A stretch of DNA of 64,000 bases from VFJZ01 sp046598415. Lineage in GTDB: Bacteria; Actinomycetota; Thermoleophilia; Gaiellales; F1-60-MAGs149. Where the stretch lies: the NCBI GenBank assembly GCA_046598415.1, contig JBKJIG010000104.1, positions 1 to 64,000 of the forward strand, written 5' to 3'. Shown here one piece after another: positions 16,905 to 27,945 of the stretch. Position 1 is the stretch's first letter; every line of letters starts with the position of its first letter. Under the pieces are notes generated by a model that saw only the letters and a list, made by a program, of their open reading frames with translations, made no database searches and was not told the origin of the DNA. A program made the position numbers and the translations under genes.

Positions 16905-18919
16905 CCGCCACGCTGCTGATCGAGCTGGGCTGCGAGGAGCTGCCGGCCAACGCCTGCCGCGTGGCCGACGCCGACGCCGGGCCGGTGCTCGAGCGCCTGC
17001 TGGCCGATCGCCGGCTGGCGGCGTCCGGCGTCGACACCCACGTCTCGCCGCGGCGCATCGCGGTGCTCGCGCACGACGTGCCCGCCCGTCAGGCGGCCGA
17101 GCGCGTCGAGCACCGCGGGCCGCCCGTGAACGTCGCCCGCAACGACGACGGCTGGACGAAGGCCGGGGAGGGATTCGCCCGCCGCCACGGCCTGACGGCC
17201 GACGGCCTGGAGCTGCGCGACGGCTTCGTCTGGGCCAGCGTCGATGCCGACACCGCGACGCTGGCGGCGCTCGCGCAGGAGCTCGTGGACGGGCTCGTCG
17301 AGGGCCTGCAGATGCCCAAGAACATGCGCTGGGCGTGGGAGACGCTGCGCTTCTCGCGTCCCATCCGCACCCTCGTCGTGCTGCACGGCGCCGACGTGCT
17401 CGACGCGCAGGTGGCGGGCGTGCAGTCGGGACGCGAGGCCCGGGGGCACCGGCTGGTCGCACCGACGCTCGAGCTGCCCGAGGCCGACGCCTACGTGGCC
17501 GCGCTCGCGGCCGGCGGCGTCACCGTGCCGTCCACCGTCCGTCATGCGCAGATCACCGAGGGGCTCGATGCCGCCGCCGCCAGAGCCGGCGCCGTGTGGA
17601 GCGATCCGGCCGGCGTGCTGGCGGAGGTGCAGCACCTGGTCGAGCGCGTGCACGTGATCGCCGGGTCGTTCGACGAGCGCTACCTGGAGCTGCCCGACCG
17701 CGTGCTCGTCACCGCCATGCAGTCGCACCAGCGCTACCTGCCGTTGGCCGCCGGCGGCCGACGCTTCGCCGGGTTCCTGACGGTCGTCAACTCCGACGCG
17801 GTGCACGACGACGCCGTGCGGGCGGGCAACGAGCGCGTGCTGGTCGGCCGGCTCGACGACGCCGTGTTCTCCGTCGATCAGGACCGCCGGCGCGGCCTGG
17901 AGGCGCTCGCCTCCGACCTCGAGCGCATCACGTTCCACGCCCGCGCCGGCTCGGTGGCCGACAAGACGGGGCGCATCGTCGCGCTGGTGCAGGCGCTCGG
18001 CGGCGACGACCGGGCGCTCGCCGCGGCGCGTCTGGCGAAGGCCGACCAGGCGTCGACCCTGGTGCAGGAGTTCGCTGACCTGGAGGGCTACGCCGGCGAG
18101 CAGTACGCACGCGCCGAGGGCCTCGACGAGGAGATCGCGCGCGCCATCGGCGAGCAGTTCTTGCCCGACGCCGCCGGCGGCGAGCTGCCGCAGACGGCGG
18201 CCGGCGCGTTGCTGGCCGTCGCCGACAAGCTCGACACGCTCACCACGACGCTGGCCATCGGCGAGCGGCCCACCGGATCGCGCGACCCGTACGGCCTGCG
18301 CCGCGCGGCGGCCGGCATCGTCGCGATCGCGCTCGATCGCCGGCTCGACCTGAGACTGGCCGAGCGCGCCGGCCAGATCCACGCGATGCTCTCCGGCCAG
18401 GGGGCCGAGCTGACGCTCGACCAGGCCGCCACGGTCGAGGCGGTCGAAGACTTCGTGCTCGACCGCGTCGACGCCGCGCTGGCCGCGGAGGGCATCGCCA
18501 TCGACCTCGCCCGTGCCGCCCGCGGCGCAGCCGCACCGGCCGACCCCGTGGCGTACGCCGAACGCGCCCGGCGGCTGCAGGCGGCCGTCGACGGCGAGGA
18601 GTTCGCGCAGGCCCTGAACGCCTTCACGCGCTGTCACCGGCTGGCCGCCAAGGGGGCGGACGACGCGGCCGGGAGGATCGACCCGGCCCGGTTCGAGCAC
18701 GACAGCGAGCGGGCCCTCGCCGACGCCATCGCGGCAGCCGCGGCCGAGCCGGACGCGCTGGCCGCCGCGGCCTCGCTGAGCGCCCCCGTCGACGCGTTCT
18801 TCGACGCCGTCCTGGTGATGGCGGATGATGTCGGCGTGCGCGCCAACCGCCTCCGTCTCCTCGTCGACGCGGTCACCATCTGCAACCGGGCCGGCGACCT
18901 CGCCCAGGTACAGCGCTGA
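16901..18919 (+). CDS. glyS: Glycyl-tRNA synthetase beta subunit
   Basis: A 672-residue subunit of the tetrameric GlyRS that binds and positions tRNA-Gly. The N-terminus LLIELGCEELPA is diagnostic. MPKNMRWAWETLRFSRPIR and TAMQSHQRYLPL are conserved blocks, YGLRRAAAGI marks the HD-like domain, and the C-terminal part (about 560-672) is the anticodon-binding domain ending VMADDVGVRANRLRLL. ATG 16901 overlaps the glyQ stop. Its own stop shares one base with the next ATG, so the PPDK regulator is probably in the same transcript. Confidence 0.97.
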   Translation: MTATLLIELGCEELPANACRVADADAGPVLERLLADRRLAASGVDTHVSPRRIAVLAHDVPARQAAERVEHRGPPVNVARNDDGWTKAGEGFARRHGLTADGLELRDGFVWASVDADTATLAALAQELVDGLVEGLQMPKNMRWAWETLRFSRPIRTLVVLHGADVLDAQVAGVQSGREARGHRLVAPTLELPEADAYVAALAAGGVTVPSTVRHAQITEGLDAAAARAGAVWSDPAGVLAEVQHLVERVHVIAGSFDERYLELPDRVLVTAMQSHQRYLPLAAGGRRFAGFLTVVNSDAVHDDAVRAGNERVLVGRLDDAVFSVDQDRRRGLEALASDLERITFHARAGSVADKTGRIVALVQALGGDDRALAAARLAKADQASTLVQEFADLEGYAGEQYARAEGLDEEIARAIGEQFLPDAAGGELPQTAAGALLAVADKLDTLTTTLAIGERPTGSRDPYGLRRAAAGIVAIALDRRLDLRLAERAGQIHAMLSGQGAELTLDQAATVEAVEDFVLDRVDAALAAEGIAIDLARAARGAAAPADPVAYAERARRLQAAVDGEEFAQALNAFTRCHRLAAKGADDAAGRIDPARFEHDSERALADAIAAAAAEPDALAAAASLSAPVDAFFDAVLVMADDVGVRANRLRLLVDAVTICNRAGDLAQVQR

Positions 18920-19737
18920 TGGCCACCACCGACCCCATCGAAGTCCACCTGATCTCCGACTCCACGGGCGACACCGCCGCCCGCGTGGCTCGCGCCGCCC
19001 AGGCGCAGTTCTCCACCCACCCGACCACGCTGGTGCGGCATCCCCGGGTGACCACCATCGAGGGCCTGTCGCGGGCGTTCGAGCGCATCGGCGGGCCGCC
19101 CGGCAAGGCCGTCTTCTTCACGCTCATCGACCGCGAGCTGCGCCGCATCACGACCGAGCTGTGCCACCGCGAGGGCATCGCCCACTGCGATCTGCTGGGG
19201 CCGCCGCTGGAGGCCCTCACCGCGGCGTCGGGCGACGAGGCGGAGCTGGTGCCGGGCCGGCCGCTGGCGTTCGACAAGGACTACTTCAAGCGCGTCGCCG
19301 CCATGGAGTTCGCCGTCAAACACGACGACGGCCTCTCGGGCGAGGGGCTCGAGGACGCCGAGATCGTGCTGATCGGCGTCTCGCGCACCGGCAAGACGCC
19401 GCTCTCGATGTACCTCGGCTACCTGGGCTACAAGACGGCCAACGTGCCGCTGGTGCGGGGCATCCAGCCGCCCGCGAACCTGTTCCGCATCGACACCGCC
19501 AAGGTCGTCGGCCTGACCATCGACCCCGACCGGCTCGCCAAGATCCGCGGCCGCCGGCTGCGCGCCATCGGCGGCGCCGGCGTGCGCGACGGCTACGCGG
19601 AGCTGAACCGCATCTTCGAGGAGCTCGAGGAGGCCAACGCCGTACAGCGCCGTCTCGGCTGCCCGGTGGTCGATGTGACGAACATCGCACTCGAAGAGGC
19701 AGCGAACCGCGTCATCGACCTCATCGACCGGCCCTAG
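18919..19737 (+). CDS. Pyruvate, phosphate dikinase regulatory protein (PDRP, DUF299)
   Basis: This 272-residue bifunctional kinase/pyrophosphorylase phosphorylates the regulatory Thr of PPDK with ADP and removes it with phosphate. HLISDSTGDTA (10-20) is the family's N-terminal signature, and the P-loop-like GVSRTGKTPLSMYLG sits near residues 153-167. NVPLVRGIQPP is the second conserved block. Its target enzyme is encoded about 1.2 kb downstream at 20926-23550, with one ATP-grasp gene between. It starts within the glyS stop codon and so reads as the last gene of the glyQS transcript. Confidence 0.93.
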   Translation: MATTDPIEVHLISDSTGDTAARVARAAQAQFSTHPTTLVRHPRVTTIEGLSRAFERIGGPPGKAVFFTLIDRELRRITTELCHREGIAHCDLLGPPLEALTAASGDEAELVPGRPLAFDKDYFKRVAAMEFAVKHDDGLSGEGLEDAEIVLIGVSRTGKTPLSMYLGYLGYKTANVPLVRGIQPPANLFRIDTAKVVGLTIDPDRLAKIRGRRLRAIGGAGVRDGYAELNRIFEELEEANAVQRRLGCPVVDVTNIALEEAANRVIDLIDRP

Positions 19738-19791
19738 CACGCGATCGCCCGTGTCATCGTCACCGGAGGGCACGTCTACGCGGCGCTTGCG

Positions 19792-20886
19792 GTGTGCCGC
19801 TCGCTCGGGCGCCGCGGTCACGAGGTGACGCTGGTCGGGCCGAGGACGCTCGCCCCCAGCATGCAGTCGAACTCCGTCACGCGCCGCGTCCGCGTCGACA
19901 CCGACGGCGTCGGCCCGGCCGTGGCCGATCTCTGGCGTGGCGGAGGGTACGATGCCGTGATCCCCGGCACGGACGACGACCTGCTGTCCCTCGCGCAGCG
20001 GTTCGACGGGGCGGCGCCGCCCGGCGTCCCATCCGTGTCCGGCGCGACCGCGGTGCTCGATCGCAACCGGATCGCCGCTGCGGCGCTCGCCGCGGGTCTC
20101 GACTGGCCTGACCTGATCCCGTGCACGACCGCGGCGGAGCTCCGCGCTGCGTGCGGCGCCGCCGGCTTCCCGGTAATGCTCAAGCCCGTGGACGTCGTTG
20201 TGACGCGGGACGACCTGGTCGTCCGGCTCGGCGCGCACAGGGCCGACGATCTGATGGAGGCGTTCGACGCCGTACGTAAAATCGGCTGGCCCGTCCACGT
20301 CCAGAAGGTGATCCCGGGATCGGTCGGGTCGCTCGGCGGCCTAGCGATCGCGGGACGGCTCGCCGCCTGCGTCGCGACCGAGAACGTCCGGATCTGGCCG
20401 CCCGATGCCGGGAACGCGAGCGCCGCGATCACGGTCGTGCCGCGCGCCGATCTGGTCGTGGCCATGGGCGAGATCGTCCGCAGCCTGGGGCACGAGGGGA
20501 TGTTCCAGCTGGAGTACATCACGCAGGCGGACGGGTCGATCTCGCCGATCGACCTCAACCCGCGTCCCTACGGCTCGCTCGCGCTGGCGATCGCCGCGGG
20601 TGCCGACCTGCCTGGGCTCTGGGTCGACTGGCTGGTCGAGGGTCGGGTGCCGGCGGAGACGATCGTGGGCCGCTCGGGCGTCCGGTTCCGGTGGGAGACG
20701 TCCGAGCTGCGTTATGCGGCTCGGGCGGCACGCCTCGGGCAGGCCGCGACGGTTGCCTCGATTCTCCGGCCGCACCGGCGCACGGCCCACGTGGTCGCAT
20801 CCGTGCGTGACCCGGGGCCGATGGCGGTTCTGGTCCTCGCAGGAGTCCGGGACTTCCTGCGCGGTATCGCGCGGCGGCCCCGCTGA
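19792..20886 (+). CDS. ATP-grasp family enzyme (carboxylate-amine ligase type), start unclear
   Basis: From GTG 19792 the protein is 364 residues, but the frame upstream (19744-19791) encodes RVIVTGGHVYAALAVCRSLG, clearly the first beta-alpha-beta of an ATP-grasp preATP domain. No ATG, GTG or TTG precedes that text before the in-frame TAG at 19735. An ATC at 19744 stands where a Met would be expected. The ATP-grasp core shows FPVMLKPVDVVV (ATP-binding Lys) and a metal site DLNPRPYGSLALA. The family ligates a carboxylate to an amine or thiol through an acyl phosphate; the substrate is unknown. It lies between the PPDK regulator and PPDK. Confidence 0.75.
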   Translation: MCRSLGRRGHEVTLVGPRTLAPSMQSNSVTRRVRVDTDGVGPAVADLWRGGGYDAVIPGTDDDLLSLAQRFDGAAPPGVPSVSGATAVLDRNRIAAAALAAGLDWPDLIPCTTAAELRAACGAAGFPVMLKPVDVVVTRDDLVVRLGAHRADDLMEAFDAVRKIGWPVHVQKVIPGSVGSLGGLAIAGRLAACVATENVRIWPPDAGNASAAITVVPRADLVVAMGEIVRSLGHEGMFQLEYITQADGSISPIDLNPRPYGSLALAIAAGADLPGLWVDWLVEGRVPAETIVGRSGVRFRWETSELRYAARAARLGQAATVASILRPHRRTAHVVASVRDPGPMAVLVLAGVRDFLRGIARRPR

Positions 20887-20912
20887 CGCCTCGCGCGGTG
20901 GCGCAGCGCCAG

Positions 20913-20918
20913 TATGCT
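20913..20918 (+). promoter_or_regulatory. Minus-10 TATGCT for ppdK
   Basis: TATGCT ends 7 nt before GTG 20926. The ATG at 20914 lies inside this hexamer and is therefore unlikely to be the start. Confidence 0.55.
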
Positions 20919-20925
20919 CCGCTCG

Positions 20926-23549
<2,624 letters not shown>

Positions 23550-23550
<1 letters not shown>

Positions 23551-24206
23551 TGGGGATCCTGGCGCTCGGCGGCGGAGCGCTCGATCCGCAGGTCTGCGAC
23601 TGGGTGGCGGCGCGGTTGCGCGGCGACCGGCCGAGAGTCGTGCTGCTGCCGACGGCGACGGCCGATGAGCCCGGGATCATCGTGCGGTTCTACGAGCGGT
23701 TCGTGCCGAGCGGCTGCGACGCCTCGCACGTGCCGCTGCACTCGGTGCCGCCGGACGACGCCCGCGAGCGCATCGCCGGCGCCGACGCGGTGCTGGTCAC
23801 CGGCGGCAACACGGCGAACGCGCTGGCGATCTGGCGGCTGCACGGCATCGACGACGCCCTGCGGATGGCGTGGCAGGGCGGCGCGCTGCTGTGGGGATCG
23901 TCGGCCGGGATGATCTGCTGGTTCGAGGCGGGCGTGACCGACTCGTTTCGCGCCGACCTCGACGGTATGCGCGACGGCCTCGGCTTCCTGCCCGGCTCGG
24001 CCTGCCCGCACTACGACGGTGAGGAGCGTCGCCGGCCGGTCTACACGCGGCTGGTGCGCGACGAGGGCTTCCCGTCCGGCGTCGCCGCCGACGACGGCAC
24101 CGGCCTCTGGTACGAGGGCACCGAGCTGCGCGAGGTGGTCGCGTTCCGCCCGGGCGCCGCCGCCTACCGGGTCGAGCCGTCCGGCGAGACGCCGCTCGCC
24201 GTCTGA
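23550..24206 (+). CDS. Peptidase E-like (S51) serine peptidase
   Basis: A 218-residue class I glutamine amidotransferase-fold enzyme. VLVTGGNTANAL and GSSAGMICW, with the nucleophile Ser in GxSAG, are the S51 hallmarks; dipeptidase E cleaves Asp-X dipeptides, and cyanophycinase is a relative. A later FLPGSACPHYDGE-type segment supplies the His region. It probably belongs to the ppdK transcript because the start codon overlaps the ppdK stop (TGATG). The last 43 nt overlap the convergent epimerase gene. Confidence 0.85.
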
Positions 24207-25228
24207 ACCTCGAGGACTGCCGCGATTCGCCCCGCCGCGTGTCCGTCGCCGTAGAGCTCCGGGCGCTCGGTCGGCGCCGGCCGAGCGAGGGCCGCGCGGA
24301 TCGCGTCGGCATCGTCGCCGGCGAGCGCGTTCCAGCCCGACTCCACCGTCTCGACCCACTCCGTCGTCTCGCGCAGCGTCACGCAGGGGATGCCGTGGAA
24401 GTACGCCTCCTTCTGCGCGCCGCCCGAGTCGGTGACGAGCGCCCGGGCGCCGCGCAGCAGCGCGGTGAACTCGAGGTAGCCGGCCGGCTCGCGCACCTCG
24501 ACCGCCGGCCCGAACTGCAGGCCGGCCGCTGCGACGGCGGCGCGCGTGCGAGGGTGCAGCGGCAGGATCACGCGCCCGCCCAGGCCCGACAGCGCCTGCA
24601 CCAGCCGGCCGAGCGCCGGCTGGCGGGTGTTCGCCTCGCGATGGATGGTGGCCAGCACGTAGGGCGGGTGCGGGCACCCGATGCGGTCGGCGAGCGGGCC
24701 GAACAGCCGCGCCGCGTCGGCCATCACGTCGCCGACCACGTGCACGCCGCGCGTGACGCCCTCGGCCGCGAGGTTGCGCACCGCGACGTCGGACGGGCAG
24801 AGCAGCAGGTCGGCGACGGCGTCGACCAGCACGCGGTTGACCTCCTCCGGCATCGACCGGTCGAACGAGCGCAGGCCCGCCTCGACATGGGCGACGGGGA
24901 GCCCCAGCTTCACGGCCGCCAGCGTGGCCGCGAGCGTCGAGTTGGTGTCGCCGTAGACCACGACCCAGTCGGGCGCCGCGGCCGCCAGCAAGGGCTCGAT
25001 GCGCTCCAGCACGCGGGCGGTGGTCTCGGCGTGCGTGCCGGAGCCGACCGCGAGCCGGTGGGCGGGCGGCGCGATGCCGAGCTCGTCGTAGAAGATGCCC
25101 GCGAGGCCGTGGTCGTAGTGCTGCCCCGTGTCGACCAGCACCACGTCAGCGAGCGGGGCGAGCGCCAGGTGCAGCGGCGCCGCCTTCACGAACTGCGGGC
25201 GGTTGCCCACCACGGAGACGACCTTCAT
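24164..25228 (-). CDS. wecB: UDP-N-acetylglucosamine 2-epimerase (non-hydrolysing)
   Basis: A 354-residue GT-B-fold enzyme converting UDP-GlcNAc to UDP-ManNAc. VVGNRPQFVKAAPL is the N-terminal signature, followed by VDTGQHYD, YGDTNSTLA, HVEAGLRSFDRSMPEEVNR (the catalytic Glu/Asp region), TIHREANT (catalytic His) and VTDSGGAQKEA. UDP-ManNAc would feed surface glycan or teichoic-type polymer synthesis; the main polysaccharide locus is at the left end of the window. ATG 25228 overlaps the stop of the upstream metB-like gene by 4 nt. Its tail overlaps the peptidase gene by 43 nt. Confidence 0.94.
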   Translation of the reverse strand: MKVVSVVGNRPQFVKAAPLHLALAPLADVVLVDTGQHYDHGLAGIFYDELGIAPPAHRLAVGSGTHAETTARVLERIEPLLAAAAPDWVVVYGDTNSTLAATLAAVKLGLPVAHVEAGLRSFDRSMPEEVNRVLVDAVADLLLCPSDVAVRNLAAEGVTRGVHVVGDVMADAARLFGPLADRIGCPHPPYVLATIHREANTRQPALGRLVQALSGLGGRVILPLHPRTRAAVAAAGLQFGPAVEVREPAGYLEFTALLRGARALVTDSGGAQKEAYFHGIPCVTLRETTEWVETVESGWNALAGDDADAIRAALARPAPTERPELYGDGHAAGRIAAVLEVQTASGVSPDGSTR

Positions 25229-26391
25229 CGATCGATCGCCTGCTCCAGGTCGGCGATCAGGTCGTCCGGGTTCTCGATGCCGACCGACAGGCGCACGAGC
25301 GCCTCCGGGATGCCCATCGCGGCGCGCTCGGCGGCGGTGCACTCCACGTGGCTGGTGGTGGCGGGGATGCCCGCGATCGTCTCGACGGCGCCGAGGTTGG
25401 CCGCCCGGTGTGCAAGGCGCAGCTTCGGCAGTGCCGTGCGCACCGCGTCGAAGCCGCCGACCAGCGAGAAGGCCAGCATGCCGCCGAAGCCCGACATCTG
25501 CCGCGCGGCGATCTCGTGGCCGACGTTCGACTCGAGGCCGGGGTAGAAGACCGCCTCGACGCCGTCGTGCGCCTCCAGCCACGCGGCGATGCGGGCCGCC
25601 GACGCGTTCTGCCGCTCGATGCGCAGCGCCAGCGTCTTCATGCCCCGCAGCAGCATGTACGCGTCGTGCGGCGACAGCGCGGCGCCGGTGATCTCGCGGT
25701 AGTGGTAGACCGCCTCGACGAGGTCGCGGCGACCCGCCAGCGCGCCGCCCAGGGCGTCGGCGTGGCCGCCCAGGAACTTCGAGGCCGAGTGCACGACGAG
25801 GTCGGCGCCGAGCGCCAGCGGCTGCTGGTTGATCGGCGTCGCGAAGGTGTTGTCGACGACCACGATCGCGCCCTTCTCGTGCGCGGCGGCGGTCAGCGGC
25901 TCGATGTCGACCACCTTCAGCGTCGGGTTGGTCGGCGTCTCCAGGTACAGCACGTCGAGGCCGCGGCTGATCGCGCGCTCGACGGCTTCGTGATCCTCGG
26001 TGTCGCACAGGTCGACGTCGACCTTCTGCCGGGGCAGCAGGTCGATGAACAGCTGGTTCGTGCCGCCGTAGGTGTCCTTGACGGAGACGACGCGCGAGCC
26101 CGGCGTCAGCAGCGTGAACAGGGTGCCCGACACCGCGGCCATGCCCGACGCGAAGGCGATCGCGTGCTCGGCTCCCTCGAGGTCGGCGACCTTGCGCTCG
26201 AAGGCGCGCACGGTCGGGTTGGTGTTGCGCGAGTAGATGTGGCCGGGCGCGTTGCCGAGGGCGACGTCGAGCCACGAGTCGACGTCGTCGTAGCCGAAGG
26301 CGATCGAGTGCTGCACTGGCACCTGGGTGCCGCCGTGGGCCAGAGACTCGGCCTCGCCGGCCCAGACGACGCGGGTGTCGAGATGATCCAT
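25225..26391 (-). CDS. Cystathionine gamma-synthase/lyase family PLP enzyme
   Basis: A 388-residue Cys/Met-metabolism PLP enzyme. YSRNTNPTVRAFERKVADLEGAE, FASGMAAVS, ETPTNPTLKVVDI and HSASKFLGGHADALGG (PLP Lys) are all canonical. The GHADALGG form is common in cystathionine gamma-synthases (MetB) and methionine gamma-lyase relatives; the sequence alone does not settle which. It would act in trans-sulfuration, complementing the direct sulfhydrylation enzyme MetY encoded at 48.6 kb. It starts at ATG 26391, 6 nt after a TACGCT box, and is coupled to wecB downstream, an unexpected partner. Confidence 0.9.
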   Translation of the reverse strand: MDHLDTRVVWAGEAESLAHGGTQVPVQHSIAFGYDDVDSWLDVALGNAPGHIYSRNTNPTVRAFERKVADLEGAEHAIAFASGMAAVSGTLFTLLTPGSRVVSVKDTYGGTNQLFIDLLPRQKVDVDLCDTEDHEAVERAISRGLDVLYLETPTNPTLKVVDIEPLTAAAHEKGAIVVVDNTFATPINQQPLALGADLVVHSASKFLGGHADALGGALAGRRDLVEAVYHYREITGAALSPHDAYMLLRGMKTLALRIERQNASAARIAAWLEAHDGVEAVFYPGLESNVGHEIAARQMSGFGGMLAFSLVGGFDAVRTALPKLRLAHRAANLGAVETIAGIPATTSHVECTAAERAAMGIPEALVRLSVGIENPDDLIADLEQAIDR

Positions 26392-26397
26392 CCGAGG

Positions 26398-26403
26398 AGC
26401 GTA
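26398..26403 (-). promoter_or_regulatory. Minus-10 TACGCT for metB-like/wecB operon
   Basis: On the reverse strand TACGCT ends 6 nt before ATG 26391. The divergent HD gene has GATACT at 26409-26414, so the two promoters lie almost back to back. Confidence 0.5.
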
Positions 26404-26441
26404 GAGGCGATACTGCCGCGAGCGACGCAGGAGGACTACCC

Positions 26442-27011
26442 GTGGAAACCGTCTCGTTCGTCCACATGGCCGACGGCACCAAAGAGGACTACGAGCTGCT
26501 CGACCGCCTCGCGGAGGGCTTCACCGCCGAACTGCCGGACCGCATGATGGCGGCCCTCGAGACGCTGCGCGAGTCGTTCTCCGGCTACCAGGTGTCGCGC
26601 TACGAGCACTCGCTGCAGGGCGCGACGCGCGCTTTTCGCGACGGCCGTGACGAGGAGTACATCGTCGCGACGCTGCTGCACGACATCGGCGACGAGCTGG
26701 CGCCGTGGACGCACGGCGAGATGACGGCCGCGATCCTGAAGCCGTTCGTCAGGCCGGAGTACGCGTGGATGGTCAAGTACCACGGCGTCTTCCAGCTGTA
26801 CTACTACGCGCACCACTCGGGCGGCGACCGCAACGTGCGCGATCGCTGGAAGGACAACCCGAACTACGACCTCACGGTCGAGTTCTGCGAGAAGTACGAC
26901 CAGAACTGCTTCGACCCGGACTACGACTGGATGCCGGCCGAGTTCTTCGCGCCGATGGTGCGCCGGGTGTTCGCCGAGCCCCGCCACCTGACGGGCGACG
27001 AGGGCATCTAG
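26442..27011 (+). CDS. HD-domain protein, possibly di-metal phosphohydrolase or oxygenase
   Basis: A 189-residue protein starting at GTG 26442, behind one of the few strong Shine-Dalgarno sequences here (AGGAGG about 10 nt upstream). Metal ligands follow the HD pattern: H56 in YEHSLQGA, H80-D81 in LLHDIGDE, H91 and H114. Aromatic clusters (KYHGVFQLYYYAHH and NPNYD) surround the pocket. Length and layout recall the small HD proteins that include the PhnZ/TmpB mixed-valent di-iron oxygenases as well as phosphohydrolases, so the reaction cannot be fixed. It stands alone, divergent from the metB-like gene. Confidence 0.7.
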   Translation: METVSFVHMADGTKEDYELLDRLAEGFTAELPDRMMAALETLRESFSGYQVSRYEHSLQGATRAFRDGRDEEYIVATLLHDIGDELAPWTHGEMTAAILKPFVRPEYAWMVKYHGVFQLYYYAHHSGGDRNVRDRWKDNPNYDLTVEFCEKYDQNCFDPDYDWMPAEFFAPMVRRVFAEPRHLTGDEGI

Positions 27012-27020
27012 CCAGCCGGG

Positions 27021-27872
27021 CTACGCGGCGATCGCGAAGCCCGTCGCACCCTCGTCGACCTCGGCGATCAGGGCTGCGAGGTTGAGGGGCGACATGCCGA
27101 ACACGTCGGCCGCCCGCTTCTGCGGCCACGCCGGGTGCGAGAAGGGCACCAGCCCGCGGCCCATCTCGGCGGCCAGCCAGTCGCCGCAGTGCAGCGCGTC
27201 CGCGAGCGAGCGCTCGATGCGCGCGGCCGCCGGGTCGTCCTGGCAGCGGATCGCCTCGCAGATCGGGGGCGGGAACCGCCACTGCTCGGCCAGCCGCGCG
27301 CCGAGCTCGGGCGCGCCGAAGCCGAACACTTCTCGCTCCACCTCGGTGAAGCCGCGCTTCTCCTTGCGGGCCGTCACGTAGCAGTGCAGGAACTCGGGCT
27401 TTGCGATGCGGGTGAGGACGATCCTGCCGAGCTCGTGGATGAGGCCGCACAGGAACGCGCGGTCGGGCGGGTCGCCGGCGCGTTTCGCCAGCGAGCGCCC
27501 CGCGACGGCGGTCGCGATCGAGTGGTCGAGCAGCTCCCGGCGCATCGGCGACAGGCCGTCGCGGTCGACGGCGAGGAACCGCAGCGCCGCGTTGGTCAGC
27601 GCCAGCGTGCGGATGGTGGCGATGCCCAGCAGCACGCAGGCGTCGGGCAGCGTCTCCATCTTGCGGCCGTAGCCGTAGTAGGCGGAGTTGGCCTGGCGCA
27701 TGACGATCGCGGCCAGCGCGGGCTCCGAGCCGACGCGCTCCGCGATCTCGGGCATCGTGGTGTACGGCGAGTCGCAGGCGTCGACGATCTCCTCGATGGC
27801 GCCGTCGTGGGAGAGCGGCAGGGAGCGGACGCGTTCCAGCATGGCGTCGAGCCGGTTGTCGTCGGGGGCCAC
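27021..27872 (-). CDS. HDOD domain protein
   Basis: A 283-residue protein with an HDOD domain (about 25-215), a degenerate HD fold used in two-component and c-di-GMP-linked signalling. Typical text includes PEIAERVGSEPALAAIVMRQANSAYYG, LGIATIRTLALTNA, FLCGLIHELGRIVL and FGFGAPELGARLAEQWRFPPPICEAI. No output or receiver domain is attached. GTG 27872 was chosen because the domain begins shortly after; the frame is open further upstream. It ends 9 bp from the HD gene tail-to-tail and diverges from the ComB-like gene. Confidence 0.85.
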   Translation of the reverse strand: MAPDDNRLDAMLERVRSLPLSHDGAIEEIVDACDSPYTTMPEIAERVGSEPALAAIVMRQANSAYYGYGRKMETLPDACVLLGIATIRTLALTNAALRFLAVDRDGLSPMRRELLDHSIATAVAGRSLAKRAGDPPDRAFLCGLIHELGRIVLTRIAKPEFLHCYVTARKEKRGFTEVEREVFGFGAPELGARLAEQWRFPPPICEAIRCQDDPAAARIERSLADALHCGDWLAAEMGRGLVPFSHPAWPQKRAADVFGMSPLNLAALIAEVDEGATGFAIAA

Positions 27873-27931
27873 ACCCCGCCTATCGGCATTCGCGCAGAAA
27901 CCTAGCGTCACCCGTTCGGGGTACGGTGGCG

Positions 27932-27937
27932 TAGGCT
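27932..27937 (+). promoter_or_regulatory. Minus-10 TAGGCT for ComB-like gene
   Basis: TAGGCT ends 8 nt before GTG 27946, again leaving no space for a ribosome binding site. Confidence 0.45.
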
Positions 27938-27945
27938 GCCGCCCC

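Noticed and set aside
16832..18700. A 622-codon open frame antisense to glyS
   Set aside because: Same antisense shadow effect; glyS matches its family over its full length.
20914..20925. ATG 20914 as start of ppdK
   Set aside because: This ATG is inside the TATGCT minus-10 hexamer; GTG 20926 begins the conserved protein directly.
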